DNA from: a virus
DNA length: 43,034 nt
Strand: one strand, 5' to 3'
IMG/VR virus record: IMGVR_UViG_3300046824_000119
Span: 1 to 43,034 of that record
The position numbers were made by a program, and so were the translations under genes. The stretch's first letter is position 1; every line of letters starts with the position of its first letter. Shown piece by piece: positions 1 through 6,228 of this stretch. The notes under the pieces are model-generated. The model did no database searches, was not told the origin of the DNA, and was given only the letters and a program-made list of their open reading frames with translations.

Positions 1-131
1 GATATGGAGCCTGTCCGCGGACATGGGCGCTGGTCCGATCTGGTGGCCACGCCGGACACGGACGCCATGACCGGACAGACGGACGTGACCGACTGGGCGG
101 ACGGACATGACCGCGCCATTCGCGACCTCGG
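1..131. repeat. Left copy of terminal overlap
   Basis: Bases 6-131 are identical to 42909-43034, and bases 1-5 differ from 42904-42908 at two positions (GATAT against GACAC). The same reading frame runs through both copies. This is what the overlap of a circular or circularly permuted genome looks like; a true direct terminal repeat of about 130 bp is the alternative. Unique length would be 42,903 bp. Confidence 0.9.
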
Positions 132-420
132 CCAGGAGTTGGCCAGCGAGGCGGAGCGGTACGTGTCCGCGACATGGGACATGTCCAGCGCGGAGCGGAC
201 GGCGGTCACGCCGTCATTGCCGAGGCGGACACGGACACCGTCCGGTGCGTCCGCGCCGGACGAGTTCGTGGCCATGGCCGAGGCCTGGGACGGACAGGAG
301 CCGAAGCGCGCGGACATGGTCAAGCAGGCCGCGACGCAGTTCGGAGTGTCTCGCCGAACGGTCAGCCGCTGGCTGAACGCGGTCACAGGGGCGCCGATGT
401 CCGAACCGTCGGAGGAATGA
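1..420 (+). CDS. C-terminal part of DUF2637-type membrane/HTH protein (continues from right end)
   Basis: This frame is open from the first base and is the continuation of the gene starting at 42289: position 6 equals 42909 and the offset, 42903, is a multiple of three. Joined, the protein is about 344 aa. This part carries a long polar linker rich in Asp, Thr and Arg and a C-terminal helix-turn-helix-like segment near residues 95-125 of the fragment (VKQAATQFGVSRRTVSRWLN). The four membrane segments lie in the right-end part. It is followed after 2 bases by the 423-563 gene, whose SD (GGAGGA) lies in its last codons. An internal ATG at base 4 is an artefact of the terminal mismatch (ACG in the other copy), not a start. 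Confidence 0.8.
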   Translation, partial: DMEPVRGHGRWSDLVATPDTDAMTGQTDVTDWADGHDRAIRDLGQELASEAERYVSATWDMSSAERTAVTPSLPRRTRTPSGASAPDEFVAMAEAWDGQEPKRADMVKQAATQFGVSRRTVSRWLNAVTGAPMSEPSEE

Positions 421-422
421 TC

Positions 423-563
423 ATGGAAAGGGAAAGGCAGAAGTGCCCCGGCTGTGGGCACAACCGTGACCAGCACTCGATCGCCGGATGCCTGCACAAC
501 GGCAAGTGCGAATACGGCTGCATGAAGACTTACATGGACCTCAGTCCGCGCAAGCCGCGCTGA
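423..563 (+). CDS. Small Cys-rich protein, putative zinc finger (46 aa)
   Basis: A 46-residue protein with a CPGCGH motif near residues 8-13, followed by further Cys and His residues (HSIAGC, CEYGC), a spacing suited to binding one zinc ion. The start is set by a strong SD, GGAGGA, 6 bases before the ATG. It is the last gene of the plus-strand operon that begins at 41804 and crosses the genome join, and a perfect hairpin terminator follows 7 bases after its stop. No specific function can be assigned; such tiny zinc proteins are common in actinophages. Confidence 0.7.
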   Translation: MERERQKCPGCGHNRDQHSIAGCLHNGKCEYGCMKTYMDLSPRKPR

Positions 564-570
564 ACGCGAC

Positions 571-598
571 AAGGCCCCGGGGGCGGACCCGGGGCCTT
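571..598. terminator. Bidirectional hairpin terminator
   Basis: A perfect 11-bp stem (AAGGCCCCGGG at 571-581 with CCCGGGGCCTT at 588-598) and a 6-nt loop lies between the convergent stops at 563 (+) and 625 (-). Confidence 0.85.
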
Positions 599-624
599 GT
601 CATTTCGACTTGCAGAGGCGACCC

Positions 625-2187
625 TCAGCTTACGCGCTGCGATACGAACAGGTCGAGATCCGCAGACGCATAGAGCTTCGTACCGCGCTCCCCCTCCGCC
701 ATCGGCTCGGGGAAGTCAGCGAGGCGTTCACGCCATTTTTGTACCTGCGTCAGGGTCAGTCCGGGGCGACCCTTTACGTACTCCGACAACGCCACACCGG
801 GTGTCGTCGGTGGCTCTGGCCTGCACATACGCGCGCTTTCACCACCGACACCGACACCCAGCATCATGGCCGGCACGTCCGGCACCGGGGCGCCCCCGGT
901 GGCCCACTCGATCAGTCGTTCTGGCTGTCCCTTGATGTCGCAGAAGGGCGCCTGGAACTCCCGCAGCGAGTCCCCCACCACCAGGTGCCAGCGGCCAGGC
1001 ATGCCGGCGTGCTTCGGGATCGGCCGGATGCCGGTCAGCATGCGCCACGCGTTCGCGGTCGCCTTGCCCATCACCCGGCCACCGAACGATTCCCGCCCCT
1101 CCGGCCCGCCGGTGGCTCGCGCCGTCACACTCTGGCCGGCCAGCAGGATGTGCACGCGCATCTCACGTCCCATGTTGGCGAGGTTGGCCAGCGCGGTCAG
1201 TGCAGGCGACTGGCCCTTGCCCTCGATCGACTTCCAGTAGCCGCGCAGCCGGTTGGTGGCGCCGTTCATCTCCTCGAGCAAGGCCACCAGCGGGACCAGC
1301 TTGCCCGGATCGCCACCGGACGCCACGAACCGCGCACGGCGTACCAGCTCCTCGTCCAGCCAGAGCAGGCCCTCGTGCAACTCCTCGCTCTCGGCGGCAT
1401 ACAGCACGCCAGGGATGCGGCGCAGCCACATGTGGCTGACGAACTTGGCGTCGAACACGATCACGCCGTAGCCGCGGCGCATGAACTGCCCCACCAGCCA
1501 GGCCAGGAGCTCGCTCTTGCCGGCCATCGACTGCGCGTTGATCAGCAGGTGCGGACTGTCCTGCGTCAGGTCGAAATCCACCACGTGTCCGCGGACACCC
1601 GCGCCCATGATCAGGCACGTGTCCGGACACGCATCGGTGGCCGCGGTCATGTCCGCCATGGCCACGGACCTTGGTGGCTTGACCGGCGTGGTGAAGGTGC
1701 CGTATGGCTTGCGTCCGGTCAGTGTCCACGTGGCCGTGAGGTTGTCCGCGGACAAGCGCTGTCCGAGGACACGCGCCACGGCGGTCATGTCCTCCTTCGT
1801 GGCCGGCCAGTCCATGGGGACATGGACGCGAATGTCCGCGCCTTCGCGGTCACGGAAATTCCGAGGGATGTCTACGTGGACAAGACCGCGTCCGCTCGGT
1901 GTCCGCGGACGGATGATGTTGTCCAGGACGGTGGCCACCGGTTCGTGGACATGGCGCCGGAATGTCCACGTCCGCAGGTAGCGGACGCTGCGGTGTCCGG
2001 ACATGACCACGGACATGGACACGTAGGCGATGACCGGCCACCAGCCGGCCCACGGCCACGTCGCGGACAGCAGCAGCAGGACGCCGGCGTTGCGACCGGC
2101 TATGGCACGGACACGGTGTTCCATGCCACGGTGTCCGGTCAGGAGCGTGCGCCATACCGCGTCGTATGCACGTGCACGTGGGTTCAC
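625..2187 (-). CDS. FtsK/SpoIIIE-type DNA translocase (plasmid TraB/TraSA-like)
   Basis: A 520-aa membrane-anchored ATPase. Two hydrophobic segments near residues 34-64 precede a P-loop domain. The Walker A-like motif AQSMAGKSEL (about 218-227) has Ala where most family members have Gly; the Walker B-like strand LVPLVALLEEMN (about 297-308) ends in Glu-Glu; HILLAGQSV further on matches the FtsK sensor region. The last 60 residues look like a small winged-helix domain. Family knowledge: such proteins pump double-stranded DNA, and in actinomycete plasmids and integrative elements a single FtsK-like protein (TraB/TraSA) moves DNA between hyphae. Size and topology fit that class better than a host FtsK. 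The GTG start follows a TAGTGT -10-like box by 7 bases with no SD, suggesting a leaderless message. The gene is packed with TGTCC/GGACA words. Confidence 0.8.
   Translation of the reverse strand: MNPRARAYDAVWRTLLTGHRGMEHRVRAIAGRNAGVLLLLSATWPWAGWWPVIAYVSMSVVMSGHRSVRYLRTWTFRRHVHEPVATVLDNIIRPRTPSGRGLVHVDIPRNFRDREGADIRVHVPMDWPATKEDMTAVARVLGQRLSADNLTATWTLTGRKPYGTFTTPVKPPRSVAMADMTAATDACPDTCLIMGAGVRGHVVDFDLTQDSPHLLINAQSMAGKSELLAWLVGQFMRRGYGVIVFDAKFVSHMWLRRIPGVLYAAESEELHEGLLWLDEELVRRARFVASGGDPGKLVPLVALLEEMNGATNRLRGYWKSIEGKGQSPALTALANLANMGREMRVHILLAGQSVTARATGGPEGRESFGGRVMGKATANAWRMLTGIRPIPKHAGMPGRWHLVVGDSLREFQAPFCDIKGQPERLIEWATGGAPVPDVPAMMLGVGVGGESARMCRPEPPTTPGVALSEYVKGRPGLTLTQVQKWRERLADFPEPMAEGERGTKLYASADLDLFVSQRVS
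1587..1910. repeat. Palindrome GTCCGCGGAC, three copies, within dense TGTCC/GGACA words
   Basis: Perfect 10-bp palindrome GTCCGCGGAC at 1587-1596, 1744-1753 and 1901-1910, inside the translocase gene. The same palindrome recurs at 42785-42794, 42897-42906 and 42916-42925 (= 13-22) in the DUF2637 gene. I noticed it nowhere else. Could be a recognition site or a compositional signature of imported DNA. Confidence 0.55.
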
Positions 2188-2204
2188 AGGATTGACACTA
2201 GCGC

Positions 2205-2228
2205 ACAGTTAACCGAACCGTTAACTGT
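2205..2228. promoter_or_regulatory. Divergent promoter region with inverted-repeat operator
   Basis: ACAGTTAAC and GTTAACTGT form a perfect 9-bp inverted repeat with a 6-nt spacer, midway between the divergent genes starting at 2187 (-) and 2283 (+). Each arm holds GTTAAC. For the plus strand, TTAACC is followed after 18 bases by TACGAT (2233-2238). For the minus strand, TTAACG is followed after 18 bases by TAGTGT. The repeat therefore covers both -35 boxes, the expected place for a repressor that shuts both transcription units. Confidence 0.65.
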
Positions 2229-2249
2229 CAGATACGATGCTTCCGAAAG

Positions 2250-2264
2250 CGTGCAAGTTGCACG
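2250..2264. promoter_or_regulatory. Second palindrome in leader of 2283 gene
   Basis: CGTGCAA-G-TTGCACG is a perfect 7-bp inverted repeat with a single central base. It starts about 5 bases after the expected plus-strand transcription start and lies 18 bases before the ATG at 2283. A second operator or a small leader hairpin. Confidence 0.5.
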
Positions 2265-2282
2265 AACTGGAGGAATGTTGAC

Positions 2283-2447
2283 ATGACCGGATGGCGTGAC
2301 ACTCGGCCGGCCAACTGGAAGAAGACGGTCCGGCGACTGCGCCGGAATGCGGAGGAGTTGATCACCTATGGGTTCAAGGTGGTCGAGCCGGAAGACTTGG
2401 AGATCCCGGCCCATCAACGGATTGCGGAACCGTTGGCAGACCTGTAA
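2283..2447 (+). CDS. Small basic protein, unknown (54 aa)
   Basis: Starts with ATG after a good SD (GGAGGA, 8-base spacing), the first gene downstream of the operator-bearing promoter. The 54-residue product is basic at the N-terminus (residues 12-21 hold KK and three Arg pairs or singles) and acidic towards the end, with no membrane segment. No family recognised. Position as first gene of a plasmid-like cluster, next to paired operators, makes a small DNA-binding regulator possible, but nothing in the sequence proves it. Confidence 0.65.
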   Translation: MTGWRDTRPANWKKTVRRLRRNAEELITYGFKVVEPEDLEIPAHQRIAEPLADL

Positions 2448-2527
2448 TACTGGACCCATAGACGGTCCGGCTGTGAGTGGCAGAGATCCCTGCGGCCGGA
2501 CCGTTCGCTCTCTCGGAGGAGGTGGAC

Positions 2528-3013
2528 GTGATCCTGTTCCCGCGCGCCCGGCGCCGCTCCCCTGGCATCTACTGGTACCGCACGCGCCGGCACGCCCGGC
2601 GCGGTACCGAATGGGGCTACGTCGGCAAGAGCAACCACCTCACCCTGCGCGCCGACTGCCACGAGGGCCGCTGCACACGCCATCCGCAATGTGCAGGTGG
2701 CAAATCGTGGTCCGATCTGATCGTGAAGCGCCGTAGCCTCGAGCTCCCTTGGTGGCTGGGCTGGCAATGGATCACGCTCTCGCTGGAAACCTGCATGATC
2801 CTGCTGCTGCGCCCGCGCTACAACATCCAGAAAAACCCGCGGCGTAGCAAGGTGCCGGCTCGCGTCCAGCTATTGCAGCGGGCGGCACGGGACCGGGCTG
2901 CGAGCGCAGGCGCGCCGGTCTACCTGCGCCCGTCATACGTGGATCTCGCGTTCCGCGCGGCCGGAGTCCTGATCATCCTTACCGGCCTGGCCGGTTGGTA
3001 CTTCACTCGATAA
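2528..3013 (+). CDS. GIY-YIG-like protein with C-terminal membrane helix
   Basis: 161 aa from the GTG at 2528, chosen because GGAGGAGG lies just upstream; an in-frame GTG at 2477 would add 17 residues without an SD. Near the N-terminus GIYWYR is followed about 20 residues later by WGYVGKSN, matching the two strands and the GKTN-type turn of GIY-YIG nucleases. A Glu in LSLETCMI and a later RPRYN match the family's catalytic Glu and P..N motif. About 20 hydrophobic residues near the C-terminus form a membrane anchor. Domain call is from motif reading only; a membrane-bound nuclease next to a DNA translocase would suit DNA processing at the envelope. Confidence 0.6.
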   Translation: MILFPRARRRSPGIYWYRTRRHARRGTEWGYVGKSNHLTLRADCHEGRCTRHPQCAGGKSWSDLIVKRRSLELPWWLGWQWITLSLETCMILLLRPRYNIQKNPRRSKVPARVQLLQRAARDRAASAGAPVYLRPSYVDLAFRAAGVLIILTGLAGWYFTR

Positions 3014-3028
3014 AAGAAGGAAGAGCGC

Positions 3029-3229
3029 ATGCCGACCATCCGTATCTGGCACGGCCCTCAGGTGATCCAGGTGGTCTCCGTGAGCACCTCGGGAAGCAGT
3101 ACGTCCGGCGCTGTCGGGGGTGCCGAGGACTCCACCAAGGTGGACATCGAACTCGATCCCTGGGCCGGCCTGATCGTGGACAATCACGATGGCGGCACGC
3201 CGGTCAGTTTCCGGGAGTCTGCGGAATGA
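3029..3229 (+). CDS. Small unknown protein (66 aa)
   Basis: ATG start with SD AAGGAAGAG about 3 bases upstream. The product has a beta-rich start (IRIWHGPQVIQVVSVSTSG), a Ser/Gly-rich middle and an acidic end, without Cys motifs or membrane helices. Its stop overlaps the start of the next gene (ATGA), so the two are translationally coupled. No family recognised. Confidence 0.65.
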   Translation: MPTIRIWHGPQVIQVVSVSTSGSSTSGAVGGAEDSTKVDIELDPWAGLIVDNHDGGTPVSFRESAE

Positions 3230-3660
3230 ACGAACTGGACCGCATCCTGATCAGGAAACAATCTGCCGTGGTAATCACCAGCGCTCGCCCGGTGATCATG
3301 ATGAATGCGCCATACCATGCCAAGGCGGATCTCGTCGCCGCGGTGACACGCCAGGCACGCCGCGGCGAGATCCGTCCACTCGTCGCGCGTCCTCGCTGGA
3401 ACCCCGACCACGACCGGTGGGAGCACCCGGTGGAGCGCCTGCGCCCCCCGGCGCCGGCCTGGATCCGGCCGATCACCATCGCGGGTATTGCGTTGATGAC
3501 GCTCTCGGCACTCGCGGGCCTGCTCTGGTGGGTGCTGGCCACACTGACCGCGGGCGCCCTCGCGCTGTTCCTGCTCGCCGCGCTGTGCGTCCTGGCCGGA
3601 ATTGTCCGCGCCGGCAAGCGGCAGACGGTGAACATCACCAACAACGTGACCATGCGCTGA
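3226..3660 (+). CDS. Two-helix membrane protein, plasmid-spread-like
   Basis: 144 aa. About 85 polar residues with many Arg precede two adjacent hydrophobic helices (roughly residues 87-107 and 112-130) and a short C-terminus. Start ATG overlaps the previous stop. Small two-helix proteins beside a TraB/FtsK protein are typical of the spd (plasmid spread) genes of actinomycete conjugative elements; this is a context argument, not a sequence match. It is the last gene before a strong bidirectional terminator. Confidence 0.6.
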   Translation: MNELDRILIRKQSAVVITSARPVIMMNAPYHAKADLVAAVTRQARRGEIRPLVARPRWNPDHDRWEHPVERLRPPAPAWIRPITIAGIALMTLSALAGLLWWVLATLTAGALALFLLAALCVLAGIVRAGKRQTVNITNNVTMR

Positions 3661-3704
3661 TGGCAGCGCGGACCACGGAGATAGCCGACTCGGAAGGCCA
3701 GCAG

Positions 3705-3740
3705 AAAGGCCCGGACCTCCTGTAGGAGGTCCGGGCCTTT
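3705..3740. terminator. Strong bidirectional terminator
   Basis: Perfect 16-bp stem (3705-3720 with 3725-3740) and TGTA loop, with A-run and T-run flanks inside the stem ends. It separates the plus-strand plasmid-like block (stop 3660) from the minus-strand lysis/virion block (stop 3766). Confidence 0.9.
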
Positions 3741-3765
3741 CGTTGCGATGTCGAGTGACGCCAGC

Positions 3766-3999
3766 TCAGCGATTCTTCTTCAGGTACGCGGTGATCAGGC
3801 CGGACACGGTGCCGATGCCGACGGTCACTAGCGGCACCCACCACCCGGACCAGTTCGTGGTGTCCAGACCGGCCAGGCCGGCGCCGAGGATCTGTAGCAG
3901 CGTGGTGACGATGAAGCCGACGGCAAGGCCGGCCTTGCTCTCCTTGGCCAGGCTCTTGCTGCCGTCGCCGGACGGCCCGCTGTTCAGGGGGTTGCCCAT
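3766..3999 (-). CDS. Holin-like membrane protein (77 aa)
   Basis: ATG at 3999 has a near-perfect SD (GAGGAG, 6-base spacing); the frame is open further upstream but that part overlaps the neighbour. After about 22 polar residues come two hydrophobic segments (about 24-42 and 50-70) separated by a short polar turn, ending in a basic tail KKNR. Size, two-helix topology and charged C-terminus are those of small phage holins, and it sits two genes from the endolysin. Holin identity is inferred. Confidence 0.65.
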   Translation of the reverse strand: MGNPLNSGPSGDGSKSLAKESKAGLAVGFIVTTLLQILGAGLAGLDTTNWSGWWVPLVTVGIGTVSGLITAYLKKNR

Positions 4000-4009
4000 G
4001 ATGATCTCC

Positions 4010-4303
4010 TCAGTAGCATCGGAACAGTATGCCAAGATCATGCCATGCGTCGGCGGCATCGCGCCCGACCTTGCTGGTCGCGTCGTGGAACACGTTCTCC
4101 TGAGCGATGACCATCGTGCAGAACGCCAGCCGCACCGCCTCGCCGGTCTGCCGTGACTGCGCCGCTGCGTCCTCGCGCGCGCGCCGCTCCGACTGGACGG
4201 CGCGCCCGGTGGCGCGCAGATTGACGATGGTGGAGACGGCCACCAGGGGCACCACGATCAGCGCCATGACCATCCACGGATACCACGCGGGGCGGATACG
4301 CAC
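4010..4303 (-). CDS. Single-pass membrane protein, lysis-cassette associated
   Basis: 97 aa from a GTG at 4303 preceded by AGGA. One N-terminal membrane segment (about residues 9-28) is followed by a charged, probably helical stretch rich in Arg, Glu and Gln (possible coiled coil) and an amphipathic C-terminus. This layout resembles accessory lysis proteins (spanin- or antiholin-like) of actinophages. It lies between two other membrane genes in the lysis cassette. Confidence 0.6.
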   Translation of the reverse strand: MRIRPAWYPWMVMALIVVPLVAVSTIVNLRATGRAVQSERRAREDAAAQSRQTGEAVRLAFCTMVIAQENVFHDATSKVGRDAADAWHDLGILFRCY

Positions 4304-4313
4304 GCTCAGGATC

Positions 4314-4583
4314 CTAGGGCGCGCCAGGCGATGACGGTGAGGACTCCGGCGAGGGAGGCAACGGTGGCGACGCGCCCGTAGACGGGGCCTCGCCAAATCT
4401 GGCCAGCCACAGTTGCATGACCCCGGGTACCCCGATCAACGCTGCGGCCAGCCACACCAAAGTCTCGTTCACTTGAGCCGGCGGGGTGAAGAGGATTCCG
4501 GCCTGTTTGAAGATCAGCATCCAGCCGCCGATCCATGATCCCGCGTCGCGCAGGACTGTCCAGGTTCCAGGCCGCATGATCAC
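4314..4583 (-). CDS. Putative holin-like membrane protein with Pro/Ser tail (89 aa)
   Basis: GTG start at 4583, with an alternative ATG two codons on. Two hydrophobic stretches (about residues 17-33 and 41-61) with a short loop are followed by a low-complexity tail of Pro, Ser and Glu. The gene lies between the endolysin and another membrane gene. The tail is unusual for a holin; it could be a second holin/antiholin partner. Confidence 0.6.
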   Translation of the reverse strand: MIMRPGTWTVLRDAGSWIGGWMLIFKQAGILFTPPAQVNETLVWLAAALIGVPGVMQLWLARFGEAPSTGASPPLPPSPESSPSSPGAP

Positions 4584-4630
4584 TCATAGTCCACCCATCG
4601 ACGTGCCGAGACATGATTGCCGGACGGAAA

Positions 4631-5692
4631 CTAACCGTTCGGATCCTCGGCCGGAGCGAGACGGATGGACATCTCGTCCACCACCTGCTGCGCAAGGTCC
4701 GGCGGAAGCGCGGCAACCACCGCGTCCGCGATCGTCTCCGCGGCGCCCTCGGCGCCGGCCAGCCCGGACAGGACACCCTGAACGATGGCAGCCTCATCGG
4801 TGAAGTCCTTGCCGACCAGCGTGGCCAGGTCTGCCTGAACCTGCAACAGCCGGGTGCCGATCTCGCCGATGACCTTGTACTGGTTGGTCGTCTCGCCCGC
4901 CCTGAACGGGTTCGGCACACCCTGGACGCCGGCCCGGTTGCCGATCACTGACTCCGGATAGCCGCTCTTCTGCTCCGTGCTCTTGTGGAACTCCTTCAGC
5001 GCGGCCAGGCAATCGTCGTACGCGGTCACAAGATCCTCCTCCGCCCATCCGGGCGCTAGCAGTTCGGTCAGTTCGGTCAGTGTCCCGCGGAACGCGTTCG
5101 CGTCACAGGTGGTCTGATTGGCGATGGTGGCGCTCGAGCTGTATTGCAGGATCGACGGACTCCTCCCGCCGTACGCTGCCCACTTGCTCGAGGAGTCCCC
5201 GGGGTAGAGCGTCTTGTAGTGGCCTGCGCCGTCCACGTACTTCGACGACCACAACGGGTACTTGAACTTGGAGATGTCGCCATACACCCAGTCCGGCAGG
5301 TAGCCGATCGGTCGCAGCTTCGGCAACTTGGCCACCAGCCGGTCACAGAAGGCATTCACCTCGGACACGCTGGGCACCGTGGACGAGTCGCCGTTCCACT
5401 TCTCGCAGTCGGCTTGCAGGATGAACGGGCCATCCCGCCAGCCCGGGCACTGCGAGTCCAGGCGCGCGATGAACTTGTCCGCGCGGCCGGTCGGATCGCC
5501 TGGGTACAACACCCAGTAGGCGCCCAGCAGGACCGTGGACCGGTAACCCTTGGCGTAGCCCCACCATGAACCGAGTTCCGCATCATCTTTGTCCCCACCG
5601 GCCTTGTGCGTCTGGAAGACGATGCCGTCGGAGAACATGGGACGCGTGTCCGCGCCGTCATAGTGCGAGACGTCCGAACCAAAAACGGTCAT
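4631..5692 (-). CDS. Endolysin, GH25-like lysozyme
   Basis: 353 aa, ATG at 5692 overlapping the previous stop (ATGA). The N-terminal 210 residues look like a glycoside hydrolase family 25 muramidase: FGSDVSHYDG at the start matches the family's D-S-x-(W/Y) opening, and acidic residues follow at expected strand ends (ILQADCEKW, YLPDWVYGD). Such enzymes cut the N-acetylmuramic acid-N-acetylglucosamine bond of peptidoglycan. The C-terminal 120 residues are helical and rich in Ala, Leu and Glu, with no recognised wall-binding repeat, an odd tail for a lysozyme. No signal peptide, so export needs a holin; holin-like genes follow directly. Confidence 0.75.
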   Translation of the reverse strand: MTVFGSDVSHYDGADTRPMFSDGIVFQTHKAGGDKDDAELGSWWGYAKGYRSTVLLGAYWVLYPGDPTGRADKFIARLDSQCPGWRDGPFILQADCEKWNGDSSTVPSVSEVNAFCDRLVAKLPKLRPIGYLPDWVYGDISKFKYPLWSSKYVDGAGHYKTLYPGDSSSKWAAYGGRSPSILQYSSSATIANQTTCDANAFRGTLTELTELLAPGWAEEDLVTAYDDCLAALKEFHKSTEQKSGYPESVIGNRAGVQGVPNPFRAGETTNQYKVIGEIGTRLLQVQADLATLVGKDFTDEAAIVQGVLSGLAGAEGAAETIADAVVAALPPDLAQQVVDEMSIRLAPAEDPNG

Positions 5693-6228
5693 CCGATCTG
5701 CCTCACTGTGAAGGTGGAACCCGCGTCGATGTCGCAAGCGTTGCCGCTCGAAGCGTTCTGCGCCCACTGCAACGACAGGTTGCCGGCCACGGTGACCACC
5801 ACATTGCAGGACCATTCCCGAAACGATGTGAACGCCGTGGTGCCCGAAGCTCCGTACACCGAGTCGGAACCGACGCCGGCCGCCCGGGTATTCATGGTGT
5901 CTGCAATGTCAGTGGCCGCAGTGTTTGTCCGGCCTGGGCCAGTGACATGCCGAACCGGACTGTTCCACGTGCCGGAGAATGCCCATTGCGTCTTGATGGC
6001 GTTGGCCGTAGTCACCGAGTGGAAGAAGCCCAGCAGGTTGACTTCCCAGGTGCCGACCGCCAGCGCGATGCCCTGCAGGTCCGTGTCGTCGGCCAGGGTG
6101 GTGGTGCTGGTGCGCGCCTCGTTGGACGGCTTGACGTAGTACTTGGGCACCATCGACTGCAGCAGGTCCGCGGTGACCAGATCGCCCACGGCCAGGCTGG
6201 GGTAGAAGGTGGCTGCGACGGCGGTCAC
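5689..6228 (-). CDS. Minor tail/receptor-tip protein (179 aa)
   Basis: GTG start overlaps the stop of the large tail protein (GTGA) and its own stop overlaps the endolysin start, so it is coupled on both sides. Sequence is rich in Thr, Ala and Gly with alternating hydrophobic residues, i.e. a beta-sandwich such as those at tail-fibre tips. No catalytic motif. Proteins of this size at the 3' end of the tail operon are common in Streptomyces-type siphophages. Function inferred from position. Confidence 0.6.
   Translation of the reverse strand: MTAVAATFYPSLAVGDLVTADLLQSMVPKYYVKPSNEARTSTTTLADDTDLQGIALAVGTWEVNLLGFFHSVTTANAIKTQWAFSGTWNSPVRHVTGPGRTNTAATDIADTMNTRAAGVGSDSVYGASGTTAFTSFREWSCNVVVTVAGNLSLQWAQNASSGNACDIDAGSTFTVRQIG

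Noticed and set aside
610-2286. Long plus-strand open frame opposite the translocase gene
   Set aside because: Antisense shadow; the minus frame carries Walker motifs and membrane helices.
5693-5815. N-terminal extension of the endolysin
   Set aside because: The open frame continues upstream, but that part overlaps the tail protein in another frame; the ATG at 5692 overlapping the stop matches all neighbouring gene junctions.
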